Virus record (IMG/VR): IMGVR_UViG_3300042890_006166
Location: 62,001-126,000 of that record
Length of the DNA stretch: 64,000 nucleotides
Source: a virus
Strand: one strand, 5' to 3'
Shown here: positions 24,524 through 33,333 of the stretch, one piece after another
How the letters are laid out: each line of letters begins with the position of its first letter
How positions within the stretch are numbered: position 1 is the stretch's first letter
Position numbers and translations under genes: made by a program
The notes under the pieces: generated by a model
The model's database searches: none
Told to the model about the DNA's origin: nothing
Seen by the model: only the letters and a program-made list of their open reading frames with translations

Positions 24524-25309
24524 ATGACACTAGAAGAATTGATTCAGGAAATAAAAGATGATTTATCTGCCAGTTGTGCTTTGCCTTACAATTTGAACGA
24601 CCAGGAAATCATTAGGATTATCACAAGGGCGAAGGCATGGATGTACGACAACTACCAGTACGCTGTGGAAAAAAGATATTTTGTTTTAGGTGGAGCTTTT
24701 TTCCAAACCCCACAGTTTAGAAACACCCGACAAGTTCAACTCCCAGATAAAATTGTGACAGTCTTCGATGTCAGGGAAACCAACGGAAACGGGATTTCTG
24801 GCAACCCTGATAAGGACTTTGGAGATTCAAAATTGATTGGATCTGAACTTCTATTGTCTCCTTTTACTGGAGATAACCTTGTGTACAGAACCGTTATGTA
24901 TTCTTATTTTGATTTGGCCAAGGCCTATCTTTTGCCTACTTATGCCTTTAGCTGGAACAAAAACACAAAGAAGCTTACAATTTTGGGTAGGGACCCAACT
25001 CCCCCCATTAGGTCATCTTCCCCTCAAAGTAATGCTAGCGGTTACAATCTGACCCAATCTGTTGTTGTAAGTTGTTTTGTAGCAATTGAAGATTATGAAT
25101 TGTATAACGACGAATTATTCATCAGATATTGTTTTGCCAAGGCTAAACAATCTTTGGTTAAGGTTCTTAGCGCTTTCGATTACAACCTTCCAGGAGGAGT
25201 TAGAGTTAACACCTCAACTTTAAGTCAAGAGGCTTCTGCAGAGTTACAAGAGGTAATGAACATGATAAATGGCGAGAACACCCCATCTTATTTTCTCCAG
25301 TGGAATTGA
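24524..25309 (+). CDS. Structural protein, probably neck/tail or baseplate
   Basis: A 261-residue protein that begins with a helical segment (LEELIQEIKDDLSASCALP, then NDQEIIRIITRAKAWMYDNY). A beta-rich middle contains VQLPDKIVTVFDVRET, and a helical end has FIRYCFAKAKQSLVKVLSAF. The N-terminal helix-plus-P-x-x-LND pattern and composition resemble small connector-type phage structural proteins, but I cannot name the family. Its stop is followed by a homing-endonuclease gene and then gp25. It therefore most likely belonged directly to the baseplate wedge operon before the endonuclease inserted. No signal peptide or enzymatic motif. Confidence 0.65.
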   Translation: MTLEELIQEIKDDLSASCALPYNLNDQEIIRIITRAKAWMYDNYQYAVEKRYFVLGGAFFQTPQFRNTRQVQLPDKIVTVFDVRETNGNGISGNPDKDFGDSKLIGSELLLSPFTGDNLVYRTVMYSYFDLAKAYLLPTYAFSWNKNTKKLTILGRDPTPPIRSSSPQSNASGYNLTQSVVVSCFVAIEDYELYNDELFIRYCFAKAKQSLVKVLSAFDYNLPGGVRVNTSTLSQEASAELQEVMNMINGENTPSYFLQWN

Positions 25310-25326
25310 AAAATATACACCAAATT

Positions 25327-25335
25327 GATATATAT
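25327..25335 (+). promoter_or_regulatory. Candidate promoter element GATATATAT
   Basis: It ends 26 bases before the ATG of the homing endonuclease. A member of the GATATATA set, though with longer spacing than most. Confidence 0.35.
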
Positions 25336-25361
25336 GTCAAATATTTTATCAATTTTTTTGT

Positions 25362-26567
25362 ATGGAAATTCTTCAAAAAATCGAATCTTGGAGGGGCAAG
25401 CCTGGACAAGCTTTTGGCTCTTATCTTTTTTTAATAAAGACCAATCCCATTTATGTCTCCGATTTGGAATCGTTGACTAGTTTTTTAGATTCACATTATC
25501 ACAAGGAATCCATTTCTATCCAACAGAGATTTTATCACGTTTGGTTCGATTTCTATGAAATCGAAACTTGTTTTCATTGTGGATCCCCTAGAAAATTTGC
25601 TAACATACCGAAGTTTTCTATAGATCGTTATGGAGAAAAACCAACTAACCCTGTGAATTACTACAAAACATGTATGTTAGAAAATTGTTTAAAGAAACAC
25701 AACAAAATTTCGACCTCACAAAGTTTGTTAAAAAAATATGGGACTAGCAATCCTATGTTAGTACCTGGAGCGATGGATAAATTGAAAGAAAGCAACAGAA
25801 AAAAATATGGAACTGAATTTTTCACTTCTACGGAAGAATTCAAATCGAAAACTAAAAAAACTTTTCAAAAAAAATATGGGAGGCATCCAACAAGTTTGAA
25901 AGAAACACAAGACAAAAAAAGAAAAACAAATTTGGAAAAGTATGGATATGAGAATGCCTTGGATAATCCGGAAATTAAACAAAAATCGAAAGACACAAAC
26001 AAACAAAAATATGGGGGGAATTCGAGTATGTGTTCAAACGAGATAAAAGAAAAATCGAAAGAAACTAACCGTAAAAAACATGGTGTTGATTGGTATGTTC
26101 AAAGTGATGAATTTAAAATTAAATTCAAAGAGACTATGATGGAAAAATATGGGGTTGAGCAGGTGATGCACTACACACCTTCTTTTGAAAAATCTCTGGA
26201 TACATCTTACAAGAAAAAATTATTTGTATTTCCTTTTGGTAGAATCGAGAAAATTCAAGGATATGAATGTTTTGCCTTGAATGAATTGATTAGCTCAGAT
26301 TATTTAGAGGAAGATATTATCGTCAACAACAAAGAAATTGAAAAATATACTGGAAAAATTTGGTACTTGGATTCTGAACAAAAAAAGAGAAAATACTACC
26401 CCGATATTTATTTGAAATCTGAAAATAAAATAATTGAAGTGAAATCTGATTATACGTACGATGCTGGATATACTATAAACATCAGAAAGAAAAAAGCCTG
26501 TATCAATCTTGGATTTTTATTCGAATTTTGGATTTATGACGAAAAGGGCAACAAAAAAATAAAGTAG
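25362..26567 (+). CDS. Free-standing homing endonuclease, PD-(D/E)xK type
   Basis: A 401-residue protein. Residues about 70-107 hold a Cys pattern (CFHC, then CMLENC) that could bind zinc. Residues about 125-285 contain seven short repeats centred on KYG or KHG (KKYGTSN, KKYGTEF, KKYGRHP, EKYGYEN, QKYGGNS, KKHGVDW, EKYGVEQ) spaced roughly 22-27 residues apart. This is a DNA-binding array known from phage mobile endonucleases. The C-terminus has YYPDIYLKSENKIIEVKS, placing D348, E359 and K361 as the nuclease triad. It is flanked by structural genes, has its own promoter-like element upstream and a terminator-like hairpin at its end. Base composition is more A-rich than its neighbours. It most likely cuts alleles lacking the insertion to spread itself. 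All nuclease residues appear intact. Confidence 0.82.
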   Translation: MEILQKIESWRGKPGQAFGSYLFLIKTNPIYVSDLESLTSFLDSHYHKESISIQQRFYHVWFDFYEIETCFHCGSPRKFANIPKFSIDRYGEKPTNPVNYYKTCMLENCLKKHNKISTSQSLLKKYGTSNPMLVPGAMDKLKESNRKKYGTEFFTSTEEFKSKTKKTFQKKYGRHPTSLKETQDKKRKTNLEKYGYENALDNPEIKQKSKDTNKQKYGGNSSMCSNEIKEKSKETNRKKHGVDWYVQSDEFKIKFKETMMEKYGVEQVMHYTPSFEKSLDTSYKKKLFVFPFGRIEKIQGYECFALNELISSDYLEEDIIVNNKEIEKYTGKIWYLDSEQKKRKYYPDIYLKSENKIIEVKSDYTYDAGYTINIRKKKACINLGFLFEFWIYDEKGNKKIK

Positions 26568-26590
26568 CATATTTTTTTGCCTTCTTTTTT
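26547..26590 (+). terminator. Possible terminator hairpin at the end of the endonuclease gene
   Basis: GGCAACAAAAAAATA can pair imperfectly with TATTTTTTTGCC across a loop that contains the gene's stop codon, followed by TTCTTTTTT. The stem is mostly A-T, so strength is uncertain, but it would isolate the endonuclease from the following gp25 transcript. Confidence 0.4.
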
Positions 26591-26596
26591 CCGCCA

Positions 26597-26606
26597 GATA
26601 TATAAA
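26597..26606 (+). promoter_or_regulatory. Candidate late-promoter element GATATATAAA
   Basis: It ends 17 bases before the gp25 start at 26624, immediately after the possible terminator of the endonuclease. It would restart transcription of the baseplate wedge operon. Confidence 0.5.
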
Positions 26607-26623
26607 GGGAAAGCAATTTCCCG

Positions 26624-26995
26624 ATGATAGAAATTTACAACAGAGACCCAGGAGATCCTCAATACAAATCCGATGTTTTAGAAACTACGGACCCGATCGA
26701 AATTTGTATCGGTCAGCTCAAAATGTTGTTGCTGACAATTAAGGGAGAGGTTCTTGGAGATCCTTCATTTGGACTTAGTTTAGAGGAATTGGTTTTCAGC
26801 CAAGAGCTCTCTCAGAAATCCCTCACTGATGAAATTGGTCGTCAAATTAAAAATTATGTTCCAATTTTCTATCAGCTTAACGGTTATTTCAATGTTGAAT
26901 TTTATGCCGGAACTCAGAGGGATATTGCGTATCTAAATTTTTTTATTCCGAGTTACGGAGGTAAAAGTCCTCTGGTCTCCCTGAAAGTAACTTAA
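26624..26995 (+). CDS. Baseplate wedge protein, gp25-like
   Basis: A 123-residue protein, near the length of T4 gp25 (132). It has the family hallmark LLLTIKGEVLGDPSFGLSLE (about residues 34-53), the segment containing the EPR-like/GE-V-x-x-P-x-FG-x-x-L core of the gp25/GpW family, then a helix leading to the C-terminal beta hairpin (FNVEFYAGT, IAYLNFFIPSYG). In contractile tails gp25 binds the first sheath ring and the gp6 wedge and is needed for sheath polymerisation. The gp6-like gene begins four bases after its stop, the usual order. The assignment is firm. Confidence 0.88.
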   Translation: MIEIYNRDPGDPQYKSDVLETTDPIEICIGQLKMLLLTIKGEVLGDPSFGLSLEELVFSQELSQKSLTDEIGRQIKNYVPIFYQLNGYFNVEFYAGTQRDIAYLNFFIPSYGGKSPLVSLKVT

Positions 26996-26999
26996 TTAT

Positions 27000-28730
27000 A
27001 TGGCCACTAATATTTTCCAGAAAAATAATATTCTGATCCGGGGTCTGTTAAATGACACCTACAATTTTCTTCAAAGAACCTACAATCAAACCAGAAATGT
27101 GTTTACTGTGGCTTCTGCCTGGGGACAAATTTTATTTGTCTTGGAAAATATTTCCCAGCTAATTTTGTATTTTATTGAAGACTCAATCACAGAATTAAAC
27201 ATCTATCAGGCCAGCAGGGATTATTCCATTAAAAGCTTGGCCAGAATAGCAGGTTATGATCCTGCCAGAGGTATGGCTGCTCAAGGAGAAATTGCTGTTA
27301 CCTGGAATTTGAGAGAGTCTGATGTGGGCGGGGGAGCCATAATTTTGTCCGGTAGACCTAAAATTCAGTGTGAACAAAATGGGTTGATTTATACTTTGCT
27401 TCTGAATGGACCTTCAGTTAAAGTTCCTTTGAATCGAGGAGCAACATTCAATTTTAAAATGGTTCAAGGTGCTTTTCAAACATCCACCTTCACTGGAACA
27501 GGAGCTGCTTTACAAAGTTACAATGTTGTTTCAAAATCCGGTACTCTGATTGATCAATTTTATGTTGACATTTCCGTTAACGACGTTCCATGGAAAATGT
27601 ATTTTTCTCTTTATGATATTCCATTAAACGGCAAAGGATATTTGGTTAAATCTGGAATTTCTGAGGGAATTGATATTTATTTCGGAAACGGAAATTTCGG
27701 TCAACCCCCTTTGAGAGGAACTATTATAAAAGCCGAATATCTCCAAACCAATGGGTTCAGCGGCAATATTGCTTCAAGAAAGGATCTTCAGTTGACCTAT
27801 AGGTTTATGGATACTGGTACAGATTTATTTGGAAAAGAAGTTAATTTAAATAATTACCTTACAATTTTAGGAGTACTTGATCCTTCCTTCGGAAGTGATC
27901 CAGAACCAATTGAGCTAACCCGTCTGGTCGCTCCTAAAACTTCTCGTGCTTTCGTGTTTGCAAATTCCGAAAATTATGAAATCTATCTACAGAGATTTAA
28001 TATTTTTTCACAAATTCAGGCATTTTCAACTTTTGGTGATGACGTTCTAGATGATGATAATGTTGTGTATCTTTTTCTGGTACCGGATGTAACAATCAAC
28101 ATTCTAAGTGGGCAAGATTACTTTGATGTTCCTGCAGAAAGTTTTGTTCTAACTACCGCTCAAAAGCTTTCAATTTTAAATTTAATAGAAGATTCTGGCC
28201 AGATGATTGCCACGACAGTTGTAAAGATTTTAGATCCTGAAATTCAAAACTTCGTTGGAAATTTGGTTTTGTCTATTTTTGAAGGTTATGATCCTGAAAT
28301 AATTAAGGATAAGGCAAGAACTTCTATATCGGAATATTTTATTAATTTGAAGAGAAGAGATAAAATTCCCAAATCTGATATTATCGCCATTGTTGAGGCT
28401 ATTGATGGTGTGGATTCCGTTTCTTTTTATTTCGTTGGACAAGCAAATGAAGAATATCACAAAACGGTAGACAATCTACCTAACGCCAGTGCTGAACAAA
28501 AGAATAGACAAATTGGTTTAAATTCTTTTGGAGATATTGTAATTAACTCCGATGAATTAGTTTTAATTCGAGGAGGATGGTCAGATCGTTATGGTACCTT
28601 TTATGAAGTAGGTATTGTTCCAGGCAAACCTTCGGCATTGAACATTGATATTTCTTCAATCGTTCCGAAAAATTTGTCAGCACAATTGAATTCTGAACAA
28701 AGAGCAAGAATTATAGCCCAAAATCAATAG
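27000..28730 (+). CDS. Baseplate wedge protein, gp6/J-like
   Basis: A 576-residue protein (T4 gp6 is 660). It follows gp25 directly and has the gp6/baseplate-J layout: an N-terminal helical region (NDTYNFLQRTYNQTRNVF, then FVLENISQLILYFIED), the core IKSLARIAGYDPARGM (about residues 75-90) and a beta-rich central domain. The central domain includes the SGISEGIDIYFGNGNFGQPP region (about 216-236), characteristic of the family, and a C-terminal alpha/beta part (KARTSISEYFINLKRRDKIP, IVEAIDGVDSVSFYFVG). In T4, gp6 dimers form the inner ring of the baseplate and drive wedge joining. The following two genes start within a few bases, so wedge parts are made together. Confidence 0.83.
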   Translation: MATNIFQKNNILIRGLLNDTYNFLQRTYNQTRNVFTVASAWGQILFVLENISQLILYFIEDSITELNIYQASRDYSIKSLARIAGYDPARGMAAQGEIAVTWNLRESDVGGGAIILSGRPKIQCEQNGLIYTLLLNGPSVKVPLNRGATFNFKMVQGAFQTSTFTGTGAALQSYNVVSKSGTLIDQFYVDISVNDVPWKMYFSLYDIPLNGKGYLVKSGISEGIDIYFGNGNFGQPPLRGTIIKAEYLQTNGFSGNIASRKDLQLTYRFMDTGTDLFGKEVNLNNYLTILGVLDPSFGSDPEPIELTRLVAPKTSRAFVFANSENYEIYLQRFNIFSQIQAFSTFGDDVLDDDNVVYLFLVPDVTINILSGQDYFDVPAESFVLTTAQKLSILNLIEDSGQMIATTVVKILDPEIQNFVGNLVLSIFEGYDPEIIKDKARTSISEYFINLKRRDKIPKSDIIAIVEAIDGVDSVSFYFVGQANEEYHKTVDNLPNASAEQKNRQIGLNSFGDIVINSDELVLIRGGWSDRYGTFYEVGIVPGKPSALNIDISSIVPKNLSAQLNSEQRARIIAQNQ

Positions 28731-28732
28731 AT

Positions 28733-29263
28733 ATGGCACAAGATTTTAATCCAAATTTTCCACAAAACACCGTTAACTCTTACACTATGAGCGGTGTTAA
28801 ATTCAATTCAACAACACCTTCTTTCGAAACAAGTTCAGATTTGTATTTAACAGTTGAGCAAGCTCAAATCCGATCTTATAACTTAGGATGTTCTGGTTAT
28901 AGAACTGCTATCACCAATTCTGTAGGTCAAATACAATACGCTCCGTGTTCTAATTTTTCAACATATCAAACTATCATGAGGCAGATGACACCTTCAAATA
29001 CACAAAGGAGATGGTACGCTTTCGATCCAAAAGAAAACATCGACGATATAAGAGATTCTATTAATGACTTTGGGTATGAAGGATTTGAATATAAGAACCA
29101 AATTTTCGAAAGGACTATGTCCAATCTTTTATTTAGAGACCCAACAAAAAACTTCATTTTAGAACATTATCAAAGGGTTGTTTATGCTCTCATTGAAAGT
29201 GTAAAGCAAATTCGAAACTACTTTAATTACACAGTTCCTTTTAACAACAGAAGAGTTTTTTAA
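28733..29263 (+). CDS. Small baseplate-associated protein, unknown family
   Basis: A 176-residue protein located between gp6-like and gp7-like genes, two bases after the first and three before the second. The N-terminal 90 residues are Asn/Ser/Thr-rich and probably extended. The C-terminal half is helical with aromatic residues (RRWYAFDPKENIDDIRDSI, YQRVVYALIESVKQIRNYF). No enzyme motif or signal peptide. By position it should be a wedge component or its chaperone; the sequence does not identify it. Confidence 0.65.
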   Translation: MAQDFNPNFPQNTVNSYTMSGVKFNSTTPSFETSSDLYLTVEQAQIRSYNLGCSGYRTAITNSVGQIQYAPCSNFSTYQTIMRQMTPSNTQRRWYAFDPKENIDDIRDSINDFGYEGFEYKNQIFERTMSNLLFRDPTKNFILEHYQRVVYALIESVKQIRNYFNYTVPFNNRRVF

Positions 29264-29266
29264 TTT

Positions 29267-32200
29267 ATGACAGGTCTAGATCTTAAATTTTTCAACAAAA
29301 GAGGAGATCCTCTCAATTTCGAATATGTCGGACCAACTGCTTCTGGTCCATTAACTGCAACGTTTAATTATTTATCTGATCCTACAACCACTACACCCAC
29401 TAGTGGATTCATGTCTTTATTAGATTTAAGTTCGAATACAATTTATCTAAGTGACACTGATCAAAGCGGTTTTTCTATTGTTCCTTGGTTTAATTCTATT
29501 GTTACTGCTTTAACGGAAGGAACAAAGGTAATGTTGACCTTCACGTACTATCCTGCACAAACTTTAGTTTGTGTTATTTCTGCTGCTACTATATCTAGTG
29601 GAGTTGTTACTCTAACATCTGCACAAATTTTGGGGTCACCCTTTATATCTTCAGGAACACCAGTTACCTGTGATACAAAATATGAAAATCTATCTGGAGG
29701 TTACTACAGAGGTTCTATTTTCTTCGATGAAGTATCTGCTGGATTGTATGAGAATGAACAGTTGTTTATCGTTCAGCAGTTCAAGGATACTTCTACTTCT
29801 AATTTATTTTTGGGTTTCCCTCACACTGGAGCTACTGGTTCCGCCAATTCCCCTTTTTGGAGAACCAGATGGGAAAATTCAACCTATGGAGATGTTGATG
29901 TTTCTAATATTATTTTTACATACCAAATTGTTGAAAATGACCCAGATATAGATGGTTTGCCATCAATTTTGAATTTTCAAAATTTGGCCGTCCCCATTAT
30001 ACAAAATTCAGGTGATGTTTATTCTGGAGGTTACATTCAAACACCAGAGTCTGGGACTCCATCGAAAGCTTTACAAATTAATATTGGACTGAATTCCGGA
30101 GATGTTGCTTCAAACATCTACGAAAGAAAATTGGTGATAGAAGACATTACATACGGTATAGAATCTCCTTATAAAATTGCAGAAATTTTATTTTATGGAG
30201 AGATTATCGGGGAAGATTCTAGGTTAGATGTATTAACTCAAAATTTAGGTCGCGCTTTTTTTGGAACAGATTCTGTTATTTTAAAGAACCATGATCCAAA
30301 TGAAATTCTACCAAACTACGTTGAAATCAACGAAAAAAGAAAAGAATTAATGGTTGCAGGGGAGGAGATTTTTCCCTACATTGGAAGTTATAAAGGACTT
30401 ATTGGAGCCCTGAAATTCTTTGGGTATCAAGATCTTCGCATCAAAGAATATTGGCTGAATTTGAATTTTAACAAGGTGAAATTGCAGCCTTTGCAACAGA
30501 ATCAGGAATTTTTGGATAATTACGGTAACACATTGTTTCCAAACCAACAATCCATGATAGCCGATGTTTTGGATAATCCTAATACCGGAAAATATCGTCT
30601 TATACAAACTTATGGACCCAACGATGATGGAGAATATGTATTAGATATTTCAGGGGAAGAAACTCTAGTTCCAAGCAGGACATACAAGAAAACTGCTTTA
30701 TTTGGATTGTACTATGATATAGTTAGAGCAAACGATGAATTAGACCCTTATGGATATCCAATCACGCAGGAAACCTTTTCATTCACTCAAGAAGAAGTTT
30801 TGTTGAAATTGTTTGCTTTGATGCAAAGACTAAAACAATCTTATCTTCCTCTAAATGCTAGAATCGTAGATATTACCGGGGAAGGAGTTTATTTTAACAT
30901 TTACAACACAAAAGAATGGACAGATTTTCTGGACAGAAGCGACATTGAATCCGGAAATAATGTAGACTTCATTGCAAATCCGGATTTTGGTTTTATTGAA
31001 GATCTCAGAGCCTTTGGCATAAGGCAGGATCCATATGGAATTCAAGCTCCAATGAACTACAACGATGTGATCGACATTAATGTTACGGTAGCAGGACCTT
31101 CTGGCAACGTATTTCGATTCTCTGATGCAACTGGAACATCAACCTCTTTGTTCCAAGCTTCTGGTAACAACCCCACTTTGAATTTGAATTTAGGAAAAAC
31201 CTACAATTTCAACTTGATAACTCCTGGTTATGATTTTTATTTGACTACTCAATCTAATTTGTCACAGATAGATCCTTTAGGGGTTGAAAACAATGGAGCA
31301 AGCGGAGGAACGGTTTCGCTAGAAGTAAATCCACAGGAACAAACGAACCTATACTATTATTCGTCAGTCAATACTTCTTTACTGAATGGCCAAATTATAC
31401 TAAGTCCTTCTCCTATCTCGGATTTTGGTAATACTGTTGCCCCTTTAACAAACAATCAAAATTACACCGGACAGCAAAACTCGGCGATGCAAACTGCAAT
31501 TGCTAATTTTTACTACTTCAAAGAAAACGGACAGCTTCAATTTTTAGGTGATTCAAGTCAGGATCCTATTCAATTTGTAGATCCAAGTACTGGACAATTA
31601 TATGTTAATCCAATCGGAATGCCTTTGATTTTGGAGTTGGCGGTGGACAGGTGGGTTTGGGATGAAATGGGTCAGTCTTGGAATTCTTTGAATTTGCCAA
31701 CTTTCACAACTCAACCTACAGCCCTCACCTGGGACACAATTGATTTTTCTGCCTACAACGAAATTGAGTGGATCATCCAAAAATCCTCCACGCAACCAGG
31801 AACCGGATATTTTTATTCTTTCAGAGGTAACATTTTAGATTTTAATAAACTAGCCCATTTTTTACCATTTACTGGACAATATGATGTTACGTGTCTTCTT
31901 TATGACTCTTTCAATTTTGTTAACCGTAAAATTAAAAAAACAGCAGTAACGGTTTCACCAAAAGAAATAACTCTGGATGCATGGACACGTTACAGAGAAA
32001 ATGAACTGTACATCTGGGAACAAACGATTAGAGATTGGGATTCTTATCAATCTATTTGGGAATACCCTGCAGAGGGTAAGACTGAAAATGAAGTTGCAAA
32101 AGAAATTCCCCCTGAAATTCTCAATTTTGCTGTTTATGGTAACAACGGTAATCAAGTACAAAATTTGCAAGTGTTTGCCTCAACCCCCGCGGTTGGTGCT

Positions 32201-33295
32201 TCTGGAAATTTTACAATAAGCCAAAATGTTCTAACCGTAACTAAAGCTTATTCTCTTTTAATTACCGGTTCTCAGTTTGGATTTTTGAACATTTTTACTT
32301 CAGTTCCACACAACTACGTTTCGGGTCAAGGTGTTTATCTAGGTGGTTTCATGCCCGAAATAAACTCCAATTGGAATATTATTATTCCATCAGGTTCAAC
32401 TGGATATTCTTTTCAAATCCCTTATATTTTGGGACCAACTGCAGGAGTTGGTTTAACGGGTGGACCTGGTTCTATAGCCGGAGCAACCGCATACTTTGTT
32501 GATCCTTCTGTGTGGAACAGTCAGACGGTTACTGGAAGCGGGAATATATCGGTATCCATTAATAATCGTGTCGTGGGGGCTACATCTTCTGGATCCAATT
32601 TGCAAGCAACTGTGAATTCTATCGTTCAGCAAATAAATTCGGTTGTAACTCAGCCAGACTACTTTGCACAGACTTTTAACCCAACATCCATCCCAGCAGT
32701 TGTAAACCTAGTGTCTGACGTTGATTCTGGAAATATAGGAAATGGAGATTCTTTGAGTGTTTCTGTTACCGGATCACTTCAGGTCGTTTCCGTTGATCCT
32801 TTTCTTTCTGGTGGTATAACTGGTTCTTCTTCTTTTGTAGAATGGAGTCCATTATCAGGAGAATTCCCAGTTGAATCTTTGAAGTATTACGGAACGAAAA
32901 ATTTGAACTGGAACACTTTCAACCAGTCAACTTGGGATGAGGCATACGCCCACGGATGGTACGATTTAGAATATCAAAATGGTTGGCTTGGCGGATTTGA
33001 GATTCATTCTATGCAACTTGGTGACAATGTTAAAATTAGTACCGGCAATGAGACTTTTCCGTTTCCTGTTGGTGTTACTTTTTCTGGTCCTAGTCCGCTT
33101 ACTTTAAATGAAGTGGCAAACCAATTGAATTCATCAGAAGACACTCACATTACAAATTTCTACTATAGGGTAATTCCTTCTTCTTCCGGAAATGAATCTC
33201 CAACAACTGGACCCACACAAACACAATTTACCTCTTTCCCTGTGTTAGTGGTAACTTCTCCAACTCCGCCAACAGTACTTACTCCTTGCTCGTAG
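29267..33295 (+). CDS. Large baseplate wedge protein, gp7/I-like
   Basis: A 1342-residue protein (T4 gp7 is 1032). Residues about 300-405 resemble the P2 gpI/gp7 wedge segment: LGRAFFGTDSVILKNHDP, then FPYIGSYKGLIGALKFFGYQ and LRIKEYWLN. This part pairs with gp6/J proteins in other contractile tails. Towards residue 820-890 a PKD/Ig-like module appears (AYNEIEWIIQKS, LPFTGQYDVTCLLYDSFN, AVTVSP). A Trp/Tyr-rich helical part and a long Gly/Ser/Thr-rich beta region follow. Order (gp25, gp6, small gene, this) supports gp7. The extra length is mostly in the beta modules of the C-terminal half, perhaps contacts with the outer baseplate. The gp7 call is inference from order plus the I-like segment. 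Confidence 0.65.
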   Translation: MTGLDLKFFNKRGDPLNFEYVGPTASGPLTATFNYLSDPTTTTPTSGFMSLLDLSSNTIYLSDTDQSGFSIVPWFNSIVTALTEGTKVMLTFTYYPAQTLVCVISAATISSGVVTLTSAQILGSPFISSGTPVTCDTKYENLSGGYYRGSIFFDEVSAGLYENEQLFIVQQFKDTSTSNLFLGFPHTGATGSANSPFWRTRWENSTYGDVDVSNIIFTYQIVENDPDIDGLPSILNFQNLAVPIIQNSGDVYSGGYIQTPESGTPSKALQINIGLNSGDVASNIYERKLVIEDITYGIESPYKIAEILFYGEIIGEDSRLDVLTQNLGRAFFGTDSVILKNHDPNEILPNYVEINEKRKELMVAGEEIFPYIGSYKGLIGALKFFGYQDLRIKEYWLNLNFNKVKLQPLQQNQEFLDNYGNTLFPNQQSMIADVLDNPNTGKYRLIQTYGPNDDGEYVLDISGEETLVPSRTYKKTALFGLYYDIVRANDELDPYGYPITQETFSFTQEEVLLKLFALMQRLKQSYLPLNARIVDITGEGVYFNIYNTKEWTDFLDRSDIESGNNVDFIANPDFGFIEDLRAFGIRQDPYGIQAPMNYNDVIDINVTVAGPSGNVFRFSDATGTSTSLFQASGNNPTLNLNLGKTYNFNLITPGYDFYLTTQSNLSQIDPLGVENNGASGGTVSLEVNPQEQTNLYYYSSVNTSLLNGQIILSPSPISDFGNTVAPLTNNQNYTGQQNSAMQTAIANFYYFKENGQLQFLGDSSQDPIQFVDPSTGQLYVNPIGMPLILELAVDRWVWDEMGQSWNSLNLPTFTTQPTALTWDTIDFSAYNEIEWIIQKSSTQPGTGYFYSFRGNILDFNKLAHFLPFTGQYDVTCLLYDSFNFVNRKIKKTAVTVSPKEITLDAWTRYRENELYIWEQTIRDWDSYQSIWEYPAEGKTENEVAKEIPPEILNFAVYGNNGNQVQNLQVFASTPAVGASGNFTISQNVLTVTKAYSLLITGSQFGFLNIFTSVPHNYVSGQGVYLGGFMPEINSNWNIIIPSGSTGYSFQIPYILGPTAGVGLTGGPGSIAGATAYFVDPSVWNSQTVTGSGNISVSINNRVVGATSSGSNLQATVNSIVQQINSVVTQPDYFAQTFNPTSIPAVVNLVSDVDSGNIGNGDSLSVSVTGSLQVVSVDPFLSGGITGSSSFVEWSPLSGEFPVESLKYYGTKNLNWNTFNQSTWDEAYAHGWYDLEYQNGWLGGFEIHSMQLGDNVKISTGNETFPFPVGVTFSGPSPLTLNEVANQLNSSEDTHITNFYYRVIPSSSGNESPTTGPTQTQFTSFPVLVVTSPTPPTVLTPCS

Positions 33296-33301
33296 AATTA
33301 A

Positions 33302-33312
33302 GATAAATAAAG
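33302..33312 (+). promoter_or_regulatory. Possible late-promoter element GATAAATAAAG
   Basis: It lies 21 bases before the ATG at 33334. It is closer to the T4 late consensus TATAAATA than to the GATATATA set, so it is listed with low confidence. Confidence 0.3.
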
Positions 33313-33333
33313 AAAAATTCCAAATAAAATAAA

